From Saccharomonospora sp. NB11 (GTDB lineage Bacteria; Actinomycetota; Actinomycetes; Mycobacteriales; Pseudonocardiaceae): DNA of 64,000 nucleotides. The stretch spans positions 124,001 to 188,000 of the forward strand of contig NZ_JACBJG010000009.1 in assembly GCF_015910535.1 (NCBI RefSeq). Direction: 5' to 3'. The stretch's first letter is position 1, and every line of letters begins with the position of its first letter. The notes below the pieces were generated by a model. The model was not told the origin of the DNA, did not search any database, and saw only the letters and a list, made by a program, of their open reading frames with translations. Both the position numbers and the translations under genes were made by a program. Positions 34,648 through 43,719 of this stretch are shown piece after piece.

Positions 34648-35523
34648 TCACGCCGTGCGCAACGCCGTCCTGGCGGCGGCGAGCGCCTGTCGCGCGTAGC
34701 CGCCACCGAACAGCACCGTGTGCACCAGCAGGGGGAACAGCTGGTGTAGCGCCACCCGGTCCTCGTGGCCGTCGGCGAGCGGGCGACCCAGGTCGTGCGC
34801 GGTCTCGCGGTACGCGCCGAGGACGTGGTCGAGCAGTGGCGTGGAGAACAGTCGCAGCATGGCCAAGTCGGTCTCCCGGTGCCCACCGTGTGCGGCCGGG
34901 TCCAACAGCCAGGCCCGCCCGTCCGCGGCCCAGTGGACGTTGCCGCTCCACGCGTCGCCGTGCAGTCGCGCGGGCGGTTCGGGCGGCCCGCCGAGGTCGG
35001 CCAGGCGGGCGCACACCGTGTCGAACACGGCGGCCTCGCCGGTGGTGAACAGCCCCTGGTCCACCGCCTCTCGCACGTAGGGCAGGACACGGCACGCGGC
35101 GTAGAACGACGGCCAGTCGTCGTGGGGCTCGTTGATCATCCGTGCGAGCCCGATCCAGGCGTGGCGCGCGCCCCCGGGCGGTGGTGCGCCGAACGCGGGC
35201 GCGCCCCGCGCGTGGAGGCGGGCGAGTCCCCGCCCGAAGGTCTCCGCGGCCCGACGGTCGGGTGCTCCGGAGGGGACGTACTCCAGCACCAGCCAGTCGT
35301 CGTCGACGCCGTGCACCACGGGCACCGGCACGTCCCCGGGCTCGCGCAGCCAACGCAGGCCCGCGGCCTCGGCGGAGGCGGCGCCGGGATCGGAGCCGCG
35401 CTTGGCGACCACGGTGCGTCCGTCGTCCAGGTCGACGAGGGTCGCCCCGCTCGCGAGCGGCCGGACGTCCCCGGCCCGCACCCCGGTGTGTCGTTCGGCC
35501 GCCTGGCGGGCGGGCTCGTTCAC
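34648..35523 (-). CDS. fructosamine kinase family protein
   Basis: A 291-residue protein of the FN3K/aminoglycoside-phosphotransferase fold. The catalytic loop HGDAWSGNVHW and metal-binding LDPAAHGGHRETDLAML are complete; an ATP lysine sits in TVVAKRGSD. It probably phosphorylates ketoamine adducts for deglycation, though bacterial substrates vary. The ATG overlaps the stop of the upstream low-molecular-weight phosphatase by 4 bp, a pairing seen in other actinobacteria and bacteria, where the phosphatase may act in the same pathway. Confidence 0.88.
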   Translation of the reverse strand: MNEPARQAAERHTGVRAGDVRPLASGATLVDLDDGRTVVAKRGSDPGAASAEAAGLRWLREPGDVPVPVVHGVDDDWLVLEYVPSGAPDRRAAETFGRGLARLHARGAPAFGAPPPGGARHAWIGLARMINEPHDDWPSFYAACRVLPYVREAVDQGLFTTGEAAVFDTVCARLADLGGPPEPPARLHGDAWSGNVHWAADGRAWLLDPAAHGGHRETDLAMLRLFSTPLLDHVLGAYRETAHDLGRPLADGHEDRVALHQLFPLLVHTVLFGGGYARQALAAARTALRTA

Positions 35524-36011
35524 CGGTCGCGCACCCAGGCGACGAGACCGGCCACGGCGCGTTCGATCATGCGCAGCACCTCGACGAAGCCGTCGTCGCC
35601 GCCGTAGTACGGGTCGGGGACCTCGGCGTCGGCCGGTGCGGTCGGGTCGAAGCTCCGGAGCAACCTCACCCGGTCGGGGTCCGCCACGAGGTCCCGCAGG
35701 TCGCGCAGGTGACTCTTGTCCGCCGCCAGCAGCAGGTCGGCGTCGAGGTGTTCGGAGCCCACCTGGCGGGCCGTGTGCTCGACCGGGTAGCCGTGGGCGG
35801 CCAGGGTCGCGCGGGCTCGTGGGTCGGCGGGTTCACCCACGTGCCACCCGCCGGTGCCCGCGCTGCGCACGGTCACCACGTCGTCGAGGCCCTCCTCGGC
35901 GAGGCGGTGGCGGAACACGATCTCGGCCATGGGCGAGCGGCAGATGTTGCCGGAACAGACGAAGACGATCTCGATCGGCTCGCGCGGCGCGCGGGTGCTG
36001 TCGTCGGCCAT
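35520..36011 (-). CDS. low-molecular-weight protein-tyrosine phosphatase
   Basis: A 163-residue LMW-PTP. The P-loop VCSGNICRS starts at Cys19 and the general-acid Asp lies in VPDPYYGG near the C-terminus. Single domain, no export signal. It may dephosphorylate tyrosine on proteins or small phospho-sugars; the downstream coupled fructosamine kinase suggests the latter as one option. It is divergent from the cvn operon across 213 bp. Confidence 0.9.
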   Translation of the reverse strand: MADDSTRAPREPIEIVFVCSGNICRSPMAEIVFRHRLAEEGLDDVVTVRSAGTGGWHVGEPADPRARATLAAHGYPVEHTARQVGSEHLDADLLLAADKSHLRDLRDLVADPDRVRLLRSFDPTAPADAEVPDPYYGGDDGFVEVLRMIERAVAGLVAWVRDR

Positions 36012-36224
36012 GAACCCAGTGTCTCCCCGGCGTCGAGGGCACCGTTCGGTGGGTCGAATGGCGCTGAATGGGACCGCTCGGGGAAATGTCGCGACCGAAC
36101 GGCGTGCGTCCGGTGGCAGGTGTCAGCAGGCTCGACTAAGCTGCCGGTCTCGTCGGCATTCGGGAATTGCGATCTCCCGTGCGCCGACTTCTCTCGAAGA
36201 AACGCCAAGCACACCTAGTAGACC

Positions 36225-37571
36225 TTGGGGGCTCCCATTTCCCCGTCGCATGCGCTCCGCGCCCTCGCCTCGGACTCGCCGAACGGTCGAGCGCTGTTGG
36301 CCCTGGCCTGCTCGGTCGTCGTGACCGGCGCTCTCTGGGTCTGGGCGAGCCTGGAAACCGTTGCGTCACAACGACTTCCACTTCTTCTCGTCGGTGGATT
36401 AGCGCTCGCGTTGCTGTGTGCGGCGACGTACCTGGCGACGCTCCACTACACACGACTACAGGAAGTGAACCGCCTTACCGAATCGACGGAAAGCGAACTC
36501 ACCCGTCTGGTGGAAGACATTTGTCCGACACTGGCCCGTCGATTACGGGAAGGTGCCTCGATCGACACCGTGAAGGATGAGATCCCGGATCTTTCGAATG
36601 AATTGTCCGAGCGGGTCGTGCAGTTGTTCCTGAAAGAGCTCGACGCCAGCGAACGGCAGCGCGAGGCTGCCATGGCGGCCTGCGCCAACGCGGCGGGCCG
36701 GGTGCAGGCCATGGCGATGGGCATGCTCGCCGACCTGCGCGAGATGGAGTACCGGCACAACGAGGACGTGCTGGGCGACCTGCTCAAGCTCGACCACTGC
36801 ACCTCGCAGGCGGGGCGACTGGCCGACAGCATCGCCGTGCTGACCGGGGCACGCACCGGCCGACGCTGGACGAAGCCGATCATCATGGAGAGCATCCTGC
36901 GCGGGGCGATGGGTCGCATCGGCTCGTACCAGCGGGTCAAGCTGCACTCGACGTGCACCTCCGCCGTCGTCGGCTACGCGGCCGAGGACGTCATGCACAC
37001 GCTCGCCGAGCTGATGGACAACGCGACCAAGTTCTCGAAGCCCTCCGAGGACGTGCACGTGTACGTCGAGGAATTGGCGTCCGGAGTGGTGGTGATCGTC
37101 GAGGACGCCGGCCTCGGCATGAAACCGAGCGCGCTCGAACGTGCCGAGCGTGCCGTGTCGACCACCGAACCCCTCGACCTCGCCGCACTCACCGGCACCC
37201 GGCTCGGACTCGCGGTCGTCGGACGCCTCGCCCGCAAGCACCAGCTCCGCGTGCGCTTCCGCCGGTCACCACGGGGCGGTGTCAGCGTCGTCGTGCGTAT
37301 CCCGGCCACGTTGATCACGAAGCCGTGCCCCGAGGACGAGCCCACCCTGCGCAACCGGCGGCCGGTGGACGAGCGCGCCGTCCAGCAGGGTGCGCCCGCC
37401 GGGCGGCTGCCGAAGCGTCGTCGGGGACAGACCCTGACCGGGTCGCCACCGCCCCCCCGCCGGTCGCGGCAACAGCGCGCGGAGAGCAAGCCCCGCGCCG
37501 ACGCGGGCGCCCGGTTCAGCGCGTTCCGCGCCGCGGTCCGGCCGCACACTCCACCGACCACAGCCGACTGA
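36225..37571 (+). CDS. cvnA: conservon sensor kinase-like protein CvnA
   Basis: A 448-residue membrane sensor. Two transmembrane helices (ALLALACSVVVTGALWVWA; LPLLLVGGLALALLCAATYLA) are followed by a coiled dimerisation region and an HATPase domain with N-box ELMDNATKFS, DAGLGM (G1) and GTRLGLAVVG (G2). A basic Pro/Arg-rich tail ends the protein. No canonical H-box is clear, as in other CvnA proteins. The start is TTG 36225; the first ~150 codons have visibly lower third-position GC than the rest. It leads the cvnABCD cluster, which in Streptomyces forms a GPCR-like signalling complex. Confidence 0.88.
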   Translation: MGAPISPSHALRALASDSPNGRALLALACSVVVTGALWVWASLETVASQRLPLLLVGGLALALLCAATYLATLHYTRLQEVNRLTESTESELTRLVEDICPTLARRLREGASIDTVKDEIPDLSNELSERVVQLFLKELDASERQREAAMAACANAAGRVQAMAMGMLADLREMEYRHNEDVLGDLLKLDHCTSQAGRLADSIAVLTGARTGRRWTKPIIMESILRGAMGRIGSYQRVKLHSTCTSAVVGYAAEDVMHTLAELMDNATKFSKPSEDVHVYVEELASGVVVIVEDAGLGMKPSALERAERAVSTTEPLDLAALTGTRLGLAVVGRLARKHQLRVRFRRSPRGGVSVVVRIPATLITKPCPEDEPTLRNRRPVDERAVQQGAPAGRLPKRRRGQTLTGSPPPPRRSRQQRAESKPRADAGARFSAFRAAVRPHTPPTTAD

Positions 37572-37581
37572 GGGACTGATC

Positions 37582-38001
37582 ATGAGCGTCACCGACCAGA
37601 GTCTCGAATGGTTCTTGCAGAGTCTGCTGGAGCAGACGCCGGGAGCCCGTTACGCCCTGGTGCTCTCCCGCGACGGTCTGAAGTTGTGCCACACCCGCAA
37701 TCTCGGGGTCGATCAAGCCGACCAACTCGCCGCGATCGCAGCGGGGGTGCAGGCGCTCGCCCAGAGCGCGTCGGCCGAGTTCGGGGACGGTTCGGGAGGA
37801 GTGCGTCAGTCCATGACCGAGTTCCACGGCGGGCTGCTGTTCGTGGTGGAGGCGGGCGAGGGAGCCCACCTGGCCATGGTGGCCCGCGAGAACGCCGACG
37901 TCGGGCTCGTGGGCCACAAGATGAACGAGATGGTGGAGCAAATCGGGGCGTTCCTCACCGCACCACCTCGGCACCGTCGTCGTACCGGTCAGCCGGCATG
38001 A
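37582..38001 (+). CDS. cvnB: roadblock/LC7 protein CvnB
   Basis: A 139-residue roadblock/LC7 protein (LEWFLQSLLEQTPGARYALVLSRDGL, shown in part), the type that acts as GTPase-activating or scaffold subunit for the CvnD GTPase. It follows cvnA by 10 bp with GAGGGACTG upstream of the ATG. The stop overlaps cvnC by 4 bp. Confidence 0.92.
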   Translation: MSVTDQSLEWFLQSLLEQTPGARYALVLSRDGLKLCHTRNLGVDQADQLAAIAAGVQALAQSASAEFGDGSGGVRQSMTEFHGGLLFVVEAGEGAHLAMVARENADVGLVGHKMNEMVEQIGAFLTAPPRHRRRTGQPA

Positions 38002-38354
38002 TGCCCGACACCGAGGCCGACAGGCCCGACCGGCTGTACACGATCACCAGCGGGCGGAGCAGGGCGGACGACACCGAGCTGGACCTCGTCACACTCATCG
38101 TGAGCGAGCGCGAGCCGGAGCCCGGCATGCAGTCCGAGCACGCCCGCATCCTGCTGTTGTGCGTCCACCCGACGGCGGTCGTCGAGATCGCCGCCGAGGT
38201 GGGCCTGCCGGTCAGCGTCGCCAAGATTCTGATCACCGACCTGCTGAACGCGGGCGACGTGACGGCGCGGCATCCCAGCGCCCCGCGTGCGTTCGACCAG
38301 CTCCCCGACCCTGCTTTCCTGGAGAAGGTCCTTGTTGGACTCCGCAATCTCTGA
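37998..38354 (+). CDS. cvnC: DUF742 protein CvnC
   Basis: A 118-residue DUF742 protein with a winged-helix-like core: RLYTITSGRSRAD, LDLVTLIVS, SVAKILITDLLNAGDVTARH and a final DPAFLEKVLVGLRNL. It is the third component of the conservon; exact function unknown. The ATG 37998 overlaps the cvnB stop (ATGA). Its 3' end overlaps the start of cvnD by 20 bp. Confidence 0.9.
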   Translation: MMPDTEADRPDRLYTITSGRSRADDTELDLVTLIVSEREPEPGMQSEHARILLLCVHPTAVVEIAAEVGLPVSVAKILITDLLNAGDVTARHPSAPRAFDQLPDPAFLEKVLVGLRNL

Positions 38355-38961
38355 GCGCGTGGAGACCCCCGCCGAACTCGGGGGCCGCACTCCGCTGCGC
38401 AGCACCGCGACGGACGGCGCCAAGATCGTCATCGTCGGCGGGTTCGGCGTCGGCAAGACCACGCTCGTCCGCTCGGTCAGCGAGATCCGACCGCTCTCCA
38501 CCGAGGAGACGATGACCGAGGCCGGGCGTGGCGTCGACGACACGGCGGCGGTCGCCACAAAGCTCCGCACCACGGTGGCGTTCGACTTCGGGCGGGTGTC
38601 GTTGTCCGACGACCTCGTCCTGTACCTGTTCGGCGCTCCCGGGCAGCGGCGGTTCTGGTTCCTGTGGGACCGATTGTTCGCCGGGACACTGGGAGCGGTG
38701 GTGCTGGTGGACACCCGCCGTATCGAGGACTCGTGGTACGCCATCGACCGCCTGGAGCACTACGGGATGCCGTTCGTGGTGGCCCGCAACAACTTCCCGG
38801 GCAGCGCGCACGGCCTCGACGAGCTGCGGGAGGCGCTGTCGGTCCACGAGACGGTGCCGATCGTGGACTGCGACGCCCGGCGTCGTGACTCGGCCAAGCA
38901 CGTGCTGATCACGCTGGTCCACCACCTGTACACGATGTCGCGGGCCCGGAGTGCCCGGTAG
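38335..38961 (+). CDS. cvnD: conservon small GTPase CvnD
   Basis: A 208-residue Ras-like/ATP-GTP-binding protein. The P-loop is GGFGVGKTT (35-43); switch-II-like FGAPGQRRFWFLWD follows DLVLYL, and the base-specificity region reads VVARNNFP. The start is TTG 38335 inside cvnC, with GGAGAAGG about 8 bp upstream. CvnB is its expected regulator and CvnA its membrane partner. Confidence 0.92.
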   Translation: MDSAISERVETPAELGGRTPLRSTATDGAKIVIVGGFGVGKTTLVRSVSEIRPLSTEETMTEAGRGVDDTAAVATKLRTTVAFDFGRVSLSDDLVLYLFGAPGQRRFWFLWDRLFAGTLGAVVLVDTRRIEDSWYAIDRLEHYGMPFVVARNNFPGSAHGLDELREALSVHETVPIVDCDARRRDSAKHVLITLVHHLYTMSRARSAR

Positions 38962-39005
38962 CCGGTCGGCGGAACCACACCGGGCGCGTTTGGCAGGATC
39001 ACCGC

Positions 39006-39812
39006 ATGGCTTCGACAGTGTCCGACGTGATCGCCGCCCTCGACGCCGCGTACCCGCGCGCACTCGCGGAGTCGTGGGACGCGGTGGGGCTGGTGTGCGG
39101 TGACCCGGCCGAGCCCGTCGAGCGGGTGCTCGTGTGCGTCGACCCGGTGACGGCCACGGTGGACGAGGCGATCGAGTGGGGTGCGCAGGTCCTCGTGGCA
39201 CACCATCCGCTGTTGCTGCGTGGCGTCCACGGTGTGGGTACCGACACCGCCAAGGGGCGGCTCGTGCACCGCATGGTGCGCTCGCAGGTCGCACTGTTCT
39301 GCGCGCACACCAACGCGGACTCCGCGGTACCGGGTGTCTCGGACGCGCTCGCCGAGCGCATCGGGCTTCGGGTGTTGCGCCCGCTCGCACCGCACGCCGA
39401 GGGCAGTTCCACGGGTATCGGCCGGATCGGCGAGCTGCCGGAGCCGGTGCCGTTCGTCGAGTTCGTGCGCCAGGTCGGTGCTGCGCTCCCGGCCACCCGG
39501 CCCGGCGTGCTGGGAGCCGGGGACCCGGATCGTCCGGTGCGGACCGTCGCCGTCTCCGGCGGCGCGGGCGACTCGTACCTCGCCACGGCGGCAGCGGCGG
39601 GCGTCGACGCCTACGTGACGGCGGACCTGCGGCACCACCCGGCGGGGGAGCACCTCGAACAGGACGGTCCGGCGCTCGTCGGACTCACGCACTGGGCCAG
39701 TGAGTGGCCGTGGTGCGAGCAGGCTGCCGGGGTGATCCGCGCGGCGTGCGACGTGGAGGTGCGCGTGTCGACGACGTGCACCGACCCGTGGACCGTGCGG
39801 GCGGGGGAGTAG
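39006..39812 (+). CDS. NIF3/DUF34 dinuclear metal-centre protein
   Basis: A 268-residue member of the NIF3/YqfO family, which forms hexameric rings with a dinuclear metal site. Metal-ligand segments are VLVAHHPLLLRG, FCAHTNADSA and, near the C-terminus, LTHWASEWPW. Proposed to act on metal or nucleotide metabolites (GTP cyclohydrolase-like fold), without settled function. The ATG has no strong ribosome site. In related genomes it sits next to the zinc-ribbon protein and RNase H/CobC genes that follow here after two regulators. Confidence 0.88.
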   Translation: MASTVSDVIAALDAAYPRALAESWDAVGLVCGDPAEPVERVLVCVDPVTATVDEAIEWGAQVLVAHHPLLLRGVHGVGTDTAKGRLVHRMVRSQVALFCAHTNADSAVPGVSDALAERIGLRVLRPLAPHAEGSSTGIGRIGELPEPVPFVEFVRQVGAALPATRPGVLGAGDPDRPVRTVAVSGGAGDSYLATAAAAGVDAYVTADLRHHPAGEHLEQDGPALVGLTHWASEWPWCEQAAGVIRAACDVEVRVSTTCTDPWTVRAGE

Positions 39813-39866
39813 CGCGAACAGCGGCGGTCCCCCGTACGCGGTCCGGTGACTCTCTACAGTGAGGAC

Positions 39867-40430
39867 ATGACCGACGAGGCGGCCAGGGACGCGAGGCAGG
39901 ACCGTCCGGACACGGACGACCTCGACTTCTGGTCGTTCGTCGACCTCGCCAACCACCGGCTCGCCACCGAGTACGGCTTCCGCCACCAGTTGGCCACCGA
40001 GGTGCTGCTGACCCTCAACCGCGCGTCCAACATCGTCACCTACGACCTGGAGGCGGCGGTCCACCGGCCGCACGGCTTGTCGTGGTCGGCGTTCCGCCTG
40101 TTGTTCGTCACCTGGCTCGCCGGTCCGCTGGAGCCGAAGCGTGCCGCCGTGCTGTCCGGGATGAGCAGGGCCGCCGTGTCGAACCTCGTCAAGACGCTGG
40201 TGGCGGACGGTCTGCTGGACCGGAGCCCGGACGCGCGGGACGGTCGGTCGGTGCGCCTGTCGCTCACCGACCAGGGGCACGCGCGCATGGTGGAGGTCTT
40301 CCGCGTGCACAACGAACGCGAGCACGAGTGGGCCAGCGTGTTGACCGACACCGAGCAGCGCATCCTCGTCATGCTGCTCGACAAGCTCATCACCAATCGC
40401 GACCAGTTCGACGTGCGGGGCCGCAACTGA
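39867..40430 (+). CDS. MarR-family regulator
   Basis: A 187-residue MarR-type winged-helix protein: LSWSAFRLLFVTWLAGP, AAVLSGMSRAAVSNLVKTL (recognition helix), DARDGRSVRLSLTDQG (wing). The N-terminal ~45 residues are acidic. ATG 39867 has GAGGAC upstream and is preferred to the start at 39846. It is convergent with the IclR gene. Target genes unknown. Confidence 0.88.
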   Translation: MTDEAARDARQDRPDTDDLDFWSFVDLANHRLATEYGFRHQLATEVLLTLNRASNIVTYDLEAAVHRPHGLSWSAFRLLFVTWLAGPLEPKRAAVLSGMSRAAVSNLVKTLVADGLLDRSPDARDGRSVRLSLTDQGHARMVEVFRVHNEREHEWASVLTDTEQRILVMLLDKLITNRDQFDVRGRN

Positions 40431-40445
40431 GGTCGGCTCGCGGGC

Positions 40446-41114
40446 TCAGGTGGTGACGAGCCGGGCCAGCCGTTGCGCCGCGTCGACGACCGCCCCGGAG
40501 GCCTTGTCGGTGTCCAGCCCTTCGAGGGCGACGACGCCGACGCTGCGTTCGAGCGACCCACCGTGGGAGGGAATGCCCGCCGACACCCCGACCGCTCCGC
40601 GTTCGAGTTCGCCCGTGGTGATGCTGTAGCCGTCGCGTCGGGCCCGACGAACGGGTTCGGGGTCCCGATCGTCCGGCGGTCGCATCGCGAGAATGGCGAT
40701 GCCCGACGCGCCGCGATGCAACGGATGCCGACTGCCCACCCGGTAGCCGACCCGGAAGACCGCGTCGCTGGGCTCGGCGACCATGAGCACCACGCACTCG
40801 GAGCCCTCGGCCGCCGCCACGAACGCCGTGGCGTGGGTCCGGTCGGCCAGTTCGGTGAGTACCGGACGGGCACCGTGGAGGAACTGCGGTTCGAACCGGG
40901 ACAACAGCACGGCGGCGCCCACCCCGAGCCGCAACCGGCCCGAGTCCGTGCGCGCCACAAGCGAGTGCGCTTCCAGCGTGGCGACGATGCGGTAGCAGAT
41001 GGCCCGGTGCACGCCCAGCTCGGAGGCCAGCTCGGCCACGGTGATGCCTGTCGGGCTCTGCGAGATGATGTCCAGCGCGCGCAGGCCGCGATCGAGGGTC
41101 TGCAGGGTGCTCAT
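40446..41114 (-). CDS. IclR-family regulator
   Basis: A 222-residue IclR protein: N-terminal winged helix (ITVAELASELGVHRAICYRIV) and a GAF-like effector domain with VGSRHPLHRGASGIAILA. A TATCAT -10-like element lies on the minus strand at 41143-41148, about 30 bp upstream. No metabolic operon adjoins it, so the effector cannot be guessed. Confidence 0.88.
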   Translation of the reverse strand: MSTLQTLDRGLRALDIISQSPTGITVAELASELGVHRAICYRIVATLEAHSLVARTDSGRLRLGVGAAVLLSRFEPQFLHGARPVLTELADRTHATAFVAAAEGSECVVLMVAEPSDAVFRVGYRVGSRHPLHRGASGIAILAMRPPDDRDPEPVRRARRDGYSITTGELERGAVGVSAGIPSHGGSLERSVGVVALEGLDTDKASGAVVDAAQRLARLVTT

Positions 41115-41194
41115 CCGGTTCCTCGTCGTGTCGGTGGTCCCGATGATAGAGGTCGACGACGCGTCGCGAGGACACGCGGCGCACGACGGAGCCC

Positions 41195-41216
41195 GGTGTC
41201 GAGCCGGTGTCGAGCC
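41195..41216. repeat. 11-bp tandem direct repeat
   Basis: GGTGTCGAGCC occurs twice in direct tandem (41195-41205 and 41206-41216) within the 256-bp gap between the divergent IclR and zinc-ribbon genes. Its role is unknown. Apart from this and a possible IclR -10 box I see nothing definite in the gap. Confidence 0.5.
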
Positions 41217-41370
41217 GGCGTGGGAGGCGCCGAACGCGGACCCGTCCGGCGGCTCCCGGCGCGTGCGCTCGGCGGGCCGACGCCCTGTGGGAGGATCGCA
41301 GGAGTGGGGCGGGGCGAGTCCCCGACTGAGCGAACGTTGTGCGCACCCGCGATGACGAACGGAGACAGCA

Positions 41371-42108
41371 GTGAAGGCAGAACCCGCCGTTCAGCGTCAG
41401 TTGCTCGACCTGGCGAAGGTCGACGCCGAGCTGACCCGCGTCGCTCATCGCCGCCGAACCCTGCCGGAGCTGGCCGAGATCGAGGACGTGGAGAAGCGGC
41501 TGCGGGAACGGCGCGACGCGCTGGTGTCGGTGCAGACGACGGCGTCGGACCTGGAACGCGACGTGGCCAAGCAGGAGCGCGAGATCGAGTCGGTGCGCGC
41601 CAGGGCAGAGCGTGACCGCTCGCTGATGGCGTCGGGTTCGGTGTCGGCGAAGCAGTTGGCCGATCTCGAACACGAGTTGGAGACTCTGGCACGACGGCAG
41701 TCTGTGTTGGAGGACGACCAGCTCGAACTCATGGAGCGCAAGGAGGCCGTCGACGCCGACGTGCAGCGCACCGCCGCCGAGGTGGACAAGGTGGAGCAGG
41801 AACTCGCCGACGCCCGCAAGCGTCGGGACGAGGCGCTGGCCGACCTCGACGCCACGCAGGCTCGCCGGGAGAGCGACCGGGAGCGGTTGCTGCCCCGACT
41901 GCCGGAGAACCTGGTTGCCCTCTACGAGCGGGTGCGCGCCCACAAGGGCATCGGTGCGGCTCTGCTGAAGGCCCGCCGTTGTGGCGCCTGCCAGTTGGAG
42001 CTCGACCGCAGCGCGATCTCCGAGATCAAGGCCGCGGCGGAGGACGAGGTCGTGCAGTGCGAGAACTGCGACGCGATCCTCGTGCGCACGCTGGAGTCCG
42101 GGCTGTGA
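41371..42108 (+). CDS. coiled-coil protein with C4 zinc ribbon (Rv2229c-like)
   Basis: A 245-residue cytosolic protein. Residues ~10-170 form a long antiparallel coiled coil of heptads rich in Glu, Arg and Leu. A C-terminal zinc ribbon (RRCGACQLEL…VQCENCDAIL) follows. The family is conserved next to RNase H/CobC genes in actinobacteria and is thought to bind nucleic acid or act as a chaperone-like hub; no enzyme activity is known. The stop overlaps the next GTG by 4 bp. Confidence 0.88.
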   Translation: MKAEPAVQRQLLDLAKVDAELTRVAHRRRTLPELAEIEDVEKRLRERRDALVSVQTTASDLERDVAKQEREIESVRARAERDRSLMASGSVSAKQLADLEHELETLARRQSVLEDDQLELMERKEAVDADVQRTAAEVDKVEQELADARKRRDEALADLDATQARRESDRERLLPRLPENLVALYERVRAHKGIGAALLKARRCGACQLELDRSAISEIKAAAEDEVVQCENCDAILVRTLESGL

Positions 42109-43295
42109 AGGTCGTCGTCGAGGCAGACGGCGGGTCGCGGGGCAATCCCGGGCCCGCCGGTTACGGCGCGGTGGTGCGCGACCCCGTCAGCGGGGAGGTG
42201 TTGGCCGAACGGCAGGACGGCCTCGGCGTCGCCACCAACAACGTGGCCGAGTACACCGGGCTGATCGCCGGCCTCGAAGCGGCGGCGGAACTGGGTGCGT
42301 CCACAGTGGAGGCTCGGCTCGACTCGAAGCTCGTCGTGGAGCAGATGAGCGGCCGTTGGAAGATCAAGAACGCGGCGCTGCAACCGCTGGCACTGCGGGC
42401 GCGGGAGCTGGCGAGCGGGTTCGACCGCGTGACGTACACGTGGGTGCCTCGGGCGAAGAACGCCCACGCCGACCGGCTCGCCAACGAGGCGATGGACGCC
42501 CAGGCCGAGGGTCGCAGCGTCGGTGACGCCTCGTCGGCGGAACCGGAGAAGTCACGGCAGCCACAGCAGCCACAGCAGCCCGCCGCCGAGTCCGCGGAGT
42601 CGCCGAGCGCGACGGCCACGGAGGCGCGCAGGCCCGCCGAGTGGTCGCCGACCCACTGGACCGGTGCCCGGGGTGCTCCCACACGGCTGATTCTGCTGCG
42701 GCACGGCCAGACCCCGATGTCGATCGACCGCCGGTACTCCGGGGCCGGCGACGTGAGCCTCACGGAGCTGGGGACTCGGCAGGCCGAGGCGGCTGCGAAG
42801 CGGATCGCGGCCATGGACGACCTCGGCGAGACCGTGCACGTCGTGTCGTCTCCGCTCACCAGGGCAGCCCAGACGGCGCAGAAGGTGGCCGACGCACTCG
42901 GCGTGCGGGTGGAGACCCACCGTGACCTCCGGGAGACCGACTTCGGCGAGTGGGAGGGCCTCACCTTCGACGAGGCCGCTCGACGCGACCCGGACCTGCA
43001 CCGCCGTTGGCTGCGCAACGCGTCGGTGCGGCCGCCGGGCGGGGAGAGCTTCGACGAGGTCCACCGCCGCGTGCGTCGGGCGTGCAGTGACGTGGTGGCC
43101 CGCTACGGCGGCAGCACCGTGGTGGTGGTCAGCCACGTCACGCCGATCAAGTCGTTGCTGCGGGCGGCGCTGGATGTCGGTCCGTCGCTGCTGTTCCGGC
43201 TGCACCTCGATCTCGCGTCGGTGTCGCTGGTCGACCTCTACCCCGACGGCAACGCGTCGGTGCGGCTGGTGAACGACACCTGCCACCTCGGTTAG
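42105..43295 (+). CDS. two-domain RNase HI / histidine-phosphatase (CobC-like)
   Basis: A 396-residue fusion. The N-terminal RNase HI degrades RNA in RNA-DNA hybrids and has the four acidic ligands Asp8 (EADGGSRGNPG), Glu49 (NNVAEYTG), Asp73 and Asp123. A Gln/Pro/Ala linker (~140-185) leads to a histidine phosphatase with LILLRHGQT (His200) and a second His in VVVSHVTPI, like CobC alpha-ribazole phosphatase. The arrangement equals Rv2228c. Coupled to the zinc-ribbon gene by GTGA, and followed directly by rnpB. Confidence 0.92.
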   Translation: MKVVVEADGGSRGNPGPAGYGAVVRDPVSGEVLAERQDGLGVATNNVAEYTGLIAGLEAAAELGASTVEARLDSKLVVEQMSGRWKIKNAALQPLALRARELASGFDRVTYTWVPRAKNAHADRLANEAMDAQAEGRSVGDASSAEPEKSRQPQQPQQPAAESAESPSATATEARRPAEWSPTHWTGARGAPTRLILLRHGQTPMSIDRRYSGAGDVSLTELGTRQAEAAAKRIAAMDDLGETVHVVSSPLTRAAQTAQKVADALGVRVETHRDLRETDFGEWEGLTFDEAARRDPDLHRRWLRNASVRPPGGESFDEVHRRVRRACSDVVARYGGSTVVVVSHVTPIKSLLRAALDVGPSLLFRLHLDLASVSLVDLYPDGNASVRLVNDTCHLG

Positions 43296-43305
43296 GGGCT
43301 GGGGG

Positions 43306-43311
43306 TACGCT
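43306..43311 (+). promoter_or_regulatory. candidate rnpB -10 element
   Basis: TACGCT lies 6-9 bp before the predicted 5' end of RNase P RNA, a suitable -10 position. The promoter would sit in the 25-bp gap after the RNase H gene. Confidence 0.45.
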
Positions 43312-43320
43312 CTGTCGCGT

Positions 43321-43719
43321 GGACGAGTTGGCAGGGCGGCCGCGGTCGGAGGCGACGCCTCCGGTCGAGGAAAGTCCGGACTCCACAGGGCAGGGTGGTT
43401 GCTAACGGCAACCCGGGGTGACCCGCGGGACAGTGCCACAGAAAACAGACCGCCCGGCCGTCACGGCCGGGTAAGGGTGAAACGGTGGTGTAAGAGACCA
43501 CCAGCGCCTCGGGTGACCGGGGCGGCTCGGTAAACCCCACCCGGAGCAAGGTCAAGAGGGAGCCGTCAGGTTCCTGCGCAGGCGTTCGAGGGCGGCCCGT
43601 CCGATGCCTGCGGGTAGACCGCTTGAGCCTGTCGGCGACGGCAGGCCCAGATGGATGGTCGCCCATCGTCCGCCGCGAGGCGGGCGTGGACAGAATCCGG
43701 CTTACATGCCAACTCGTCC
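43321..43719 (+). ncRNA. rnpB: RNase P RNA (class A)
   Basis: The catalytic RNA that matures tRNA 5' ends. The ends pair as P1: GGACGAGTTGGCA (43321-43333) with TGCCAACTCGTCC (43707-43719). Universally conserved blocks are present: GAGGAAAGTCCGGACTCC near 43367, ACAGTGCCACAGAAA near 43430, GGGTAAGGGTGAAACGGTG, and near the 3' end GGACAGAATCCGGCTTAC. Length (~399 nt) and order are typical of actinobacterial type A RNA. CTCTCGTGCGAGAG at 43721-43734 may be a terminator hairpin, with a CTTTTT run about 15 bp later. Confidence 0.95.

Noticed and set aside
34601-35353. N-terminal extension of SURF1
   Set aside because: It lies over the fructosamine-kinase gene in another frame; the SURF1 transmembrane helix starts right after GTG 34600.
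43321-43719. Small proteins encoded within the rnpB region
   Set aside because: The frames there cross a clearly conserved RNase P RNA and show no protein family.
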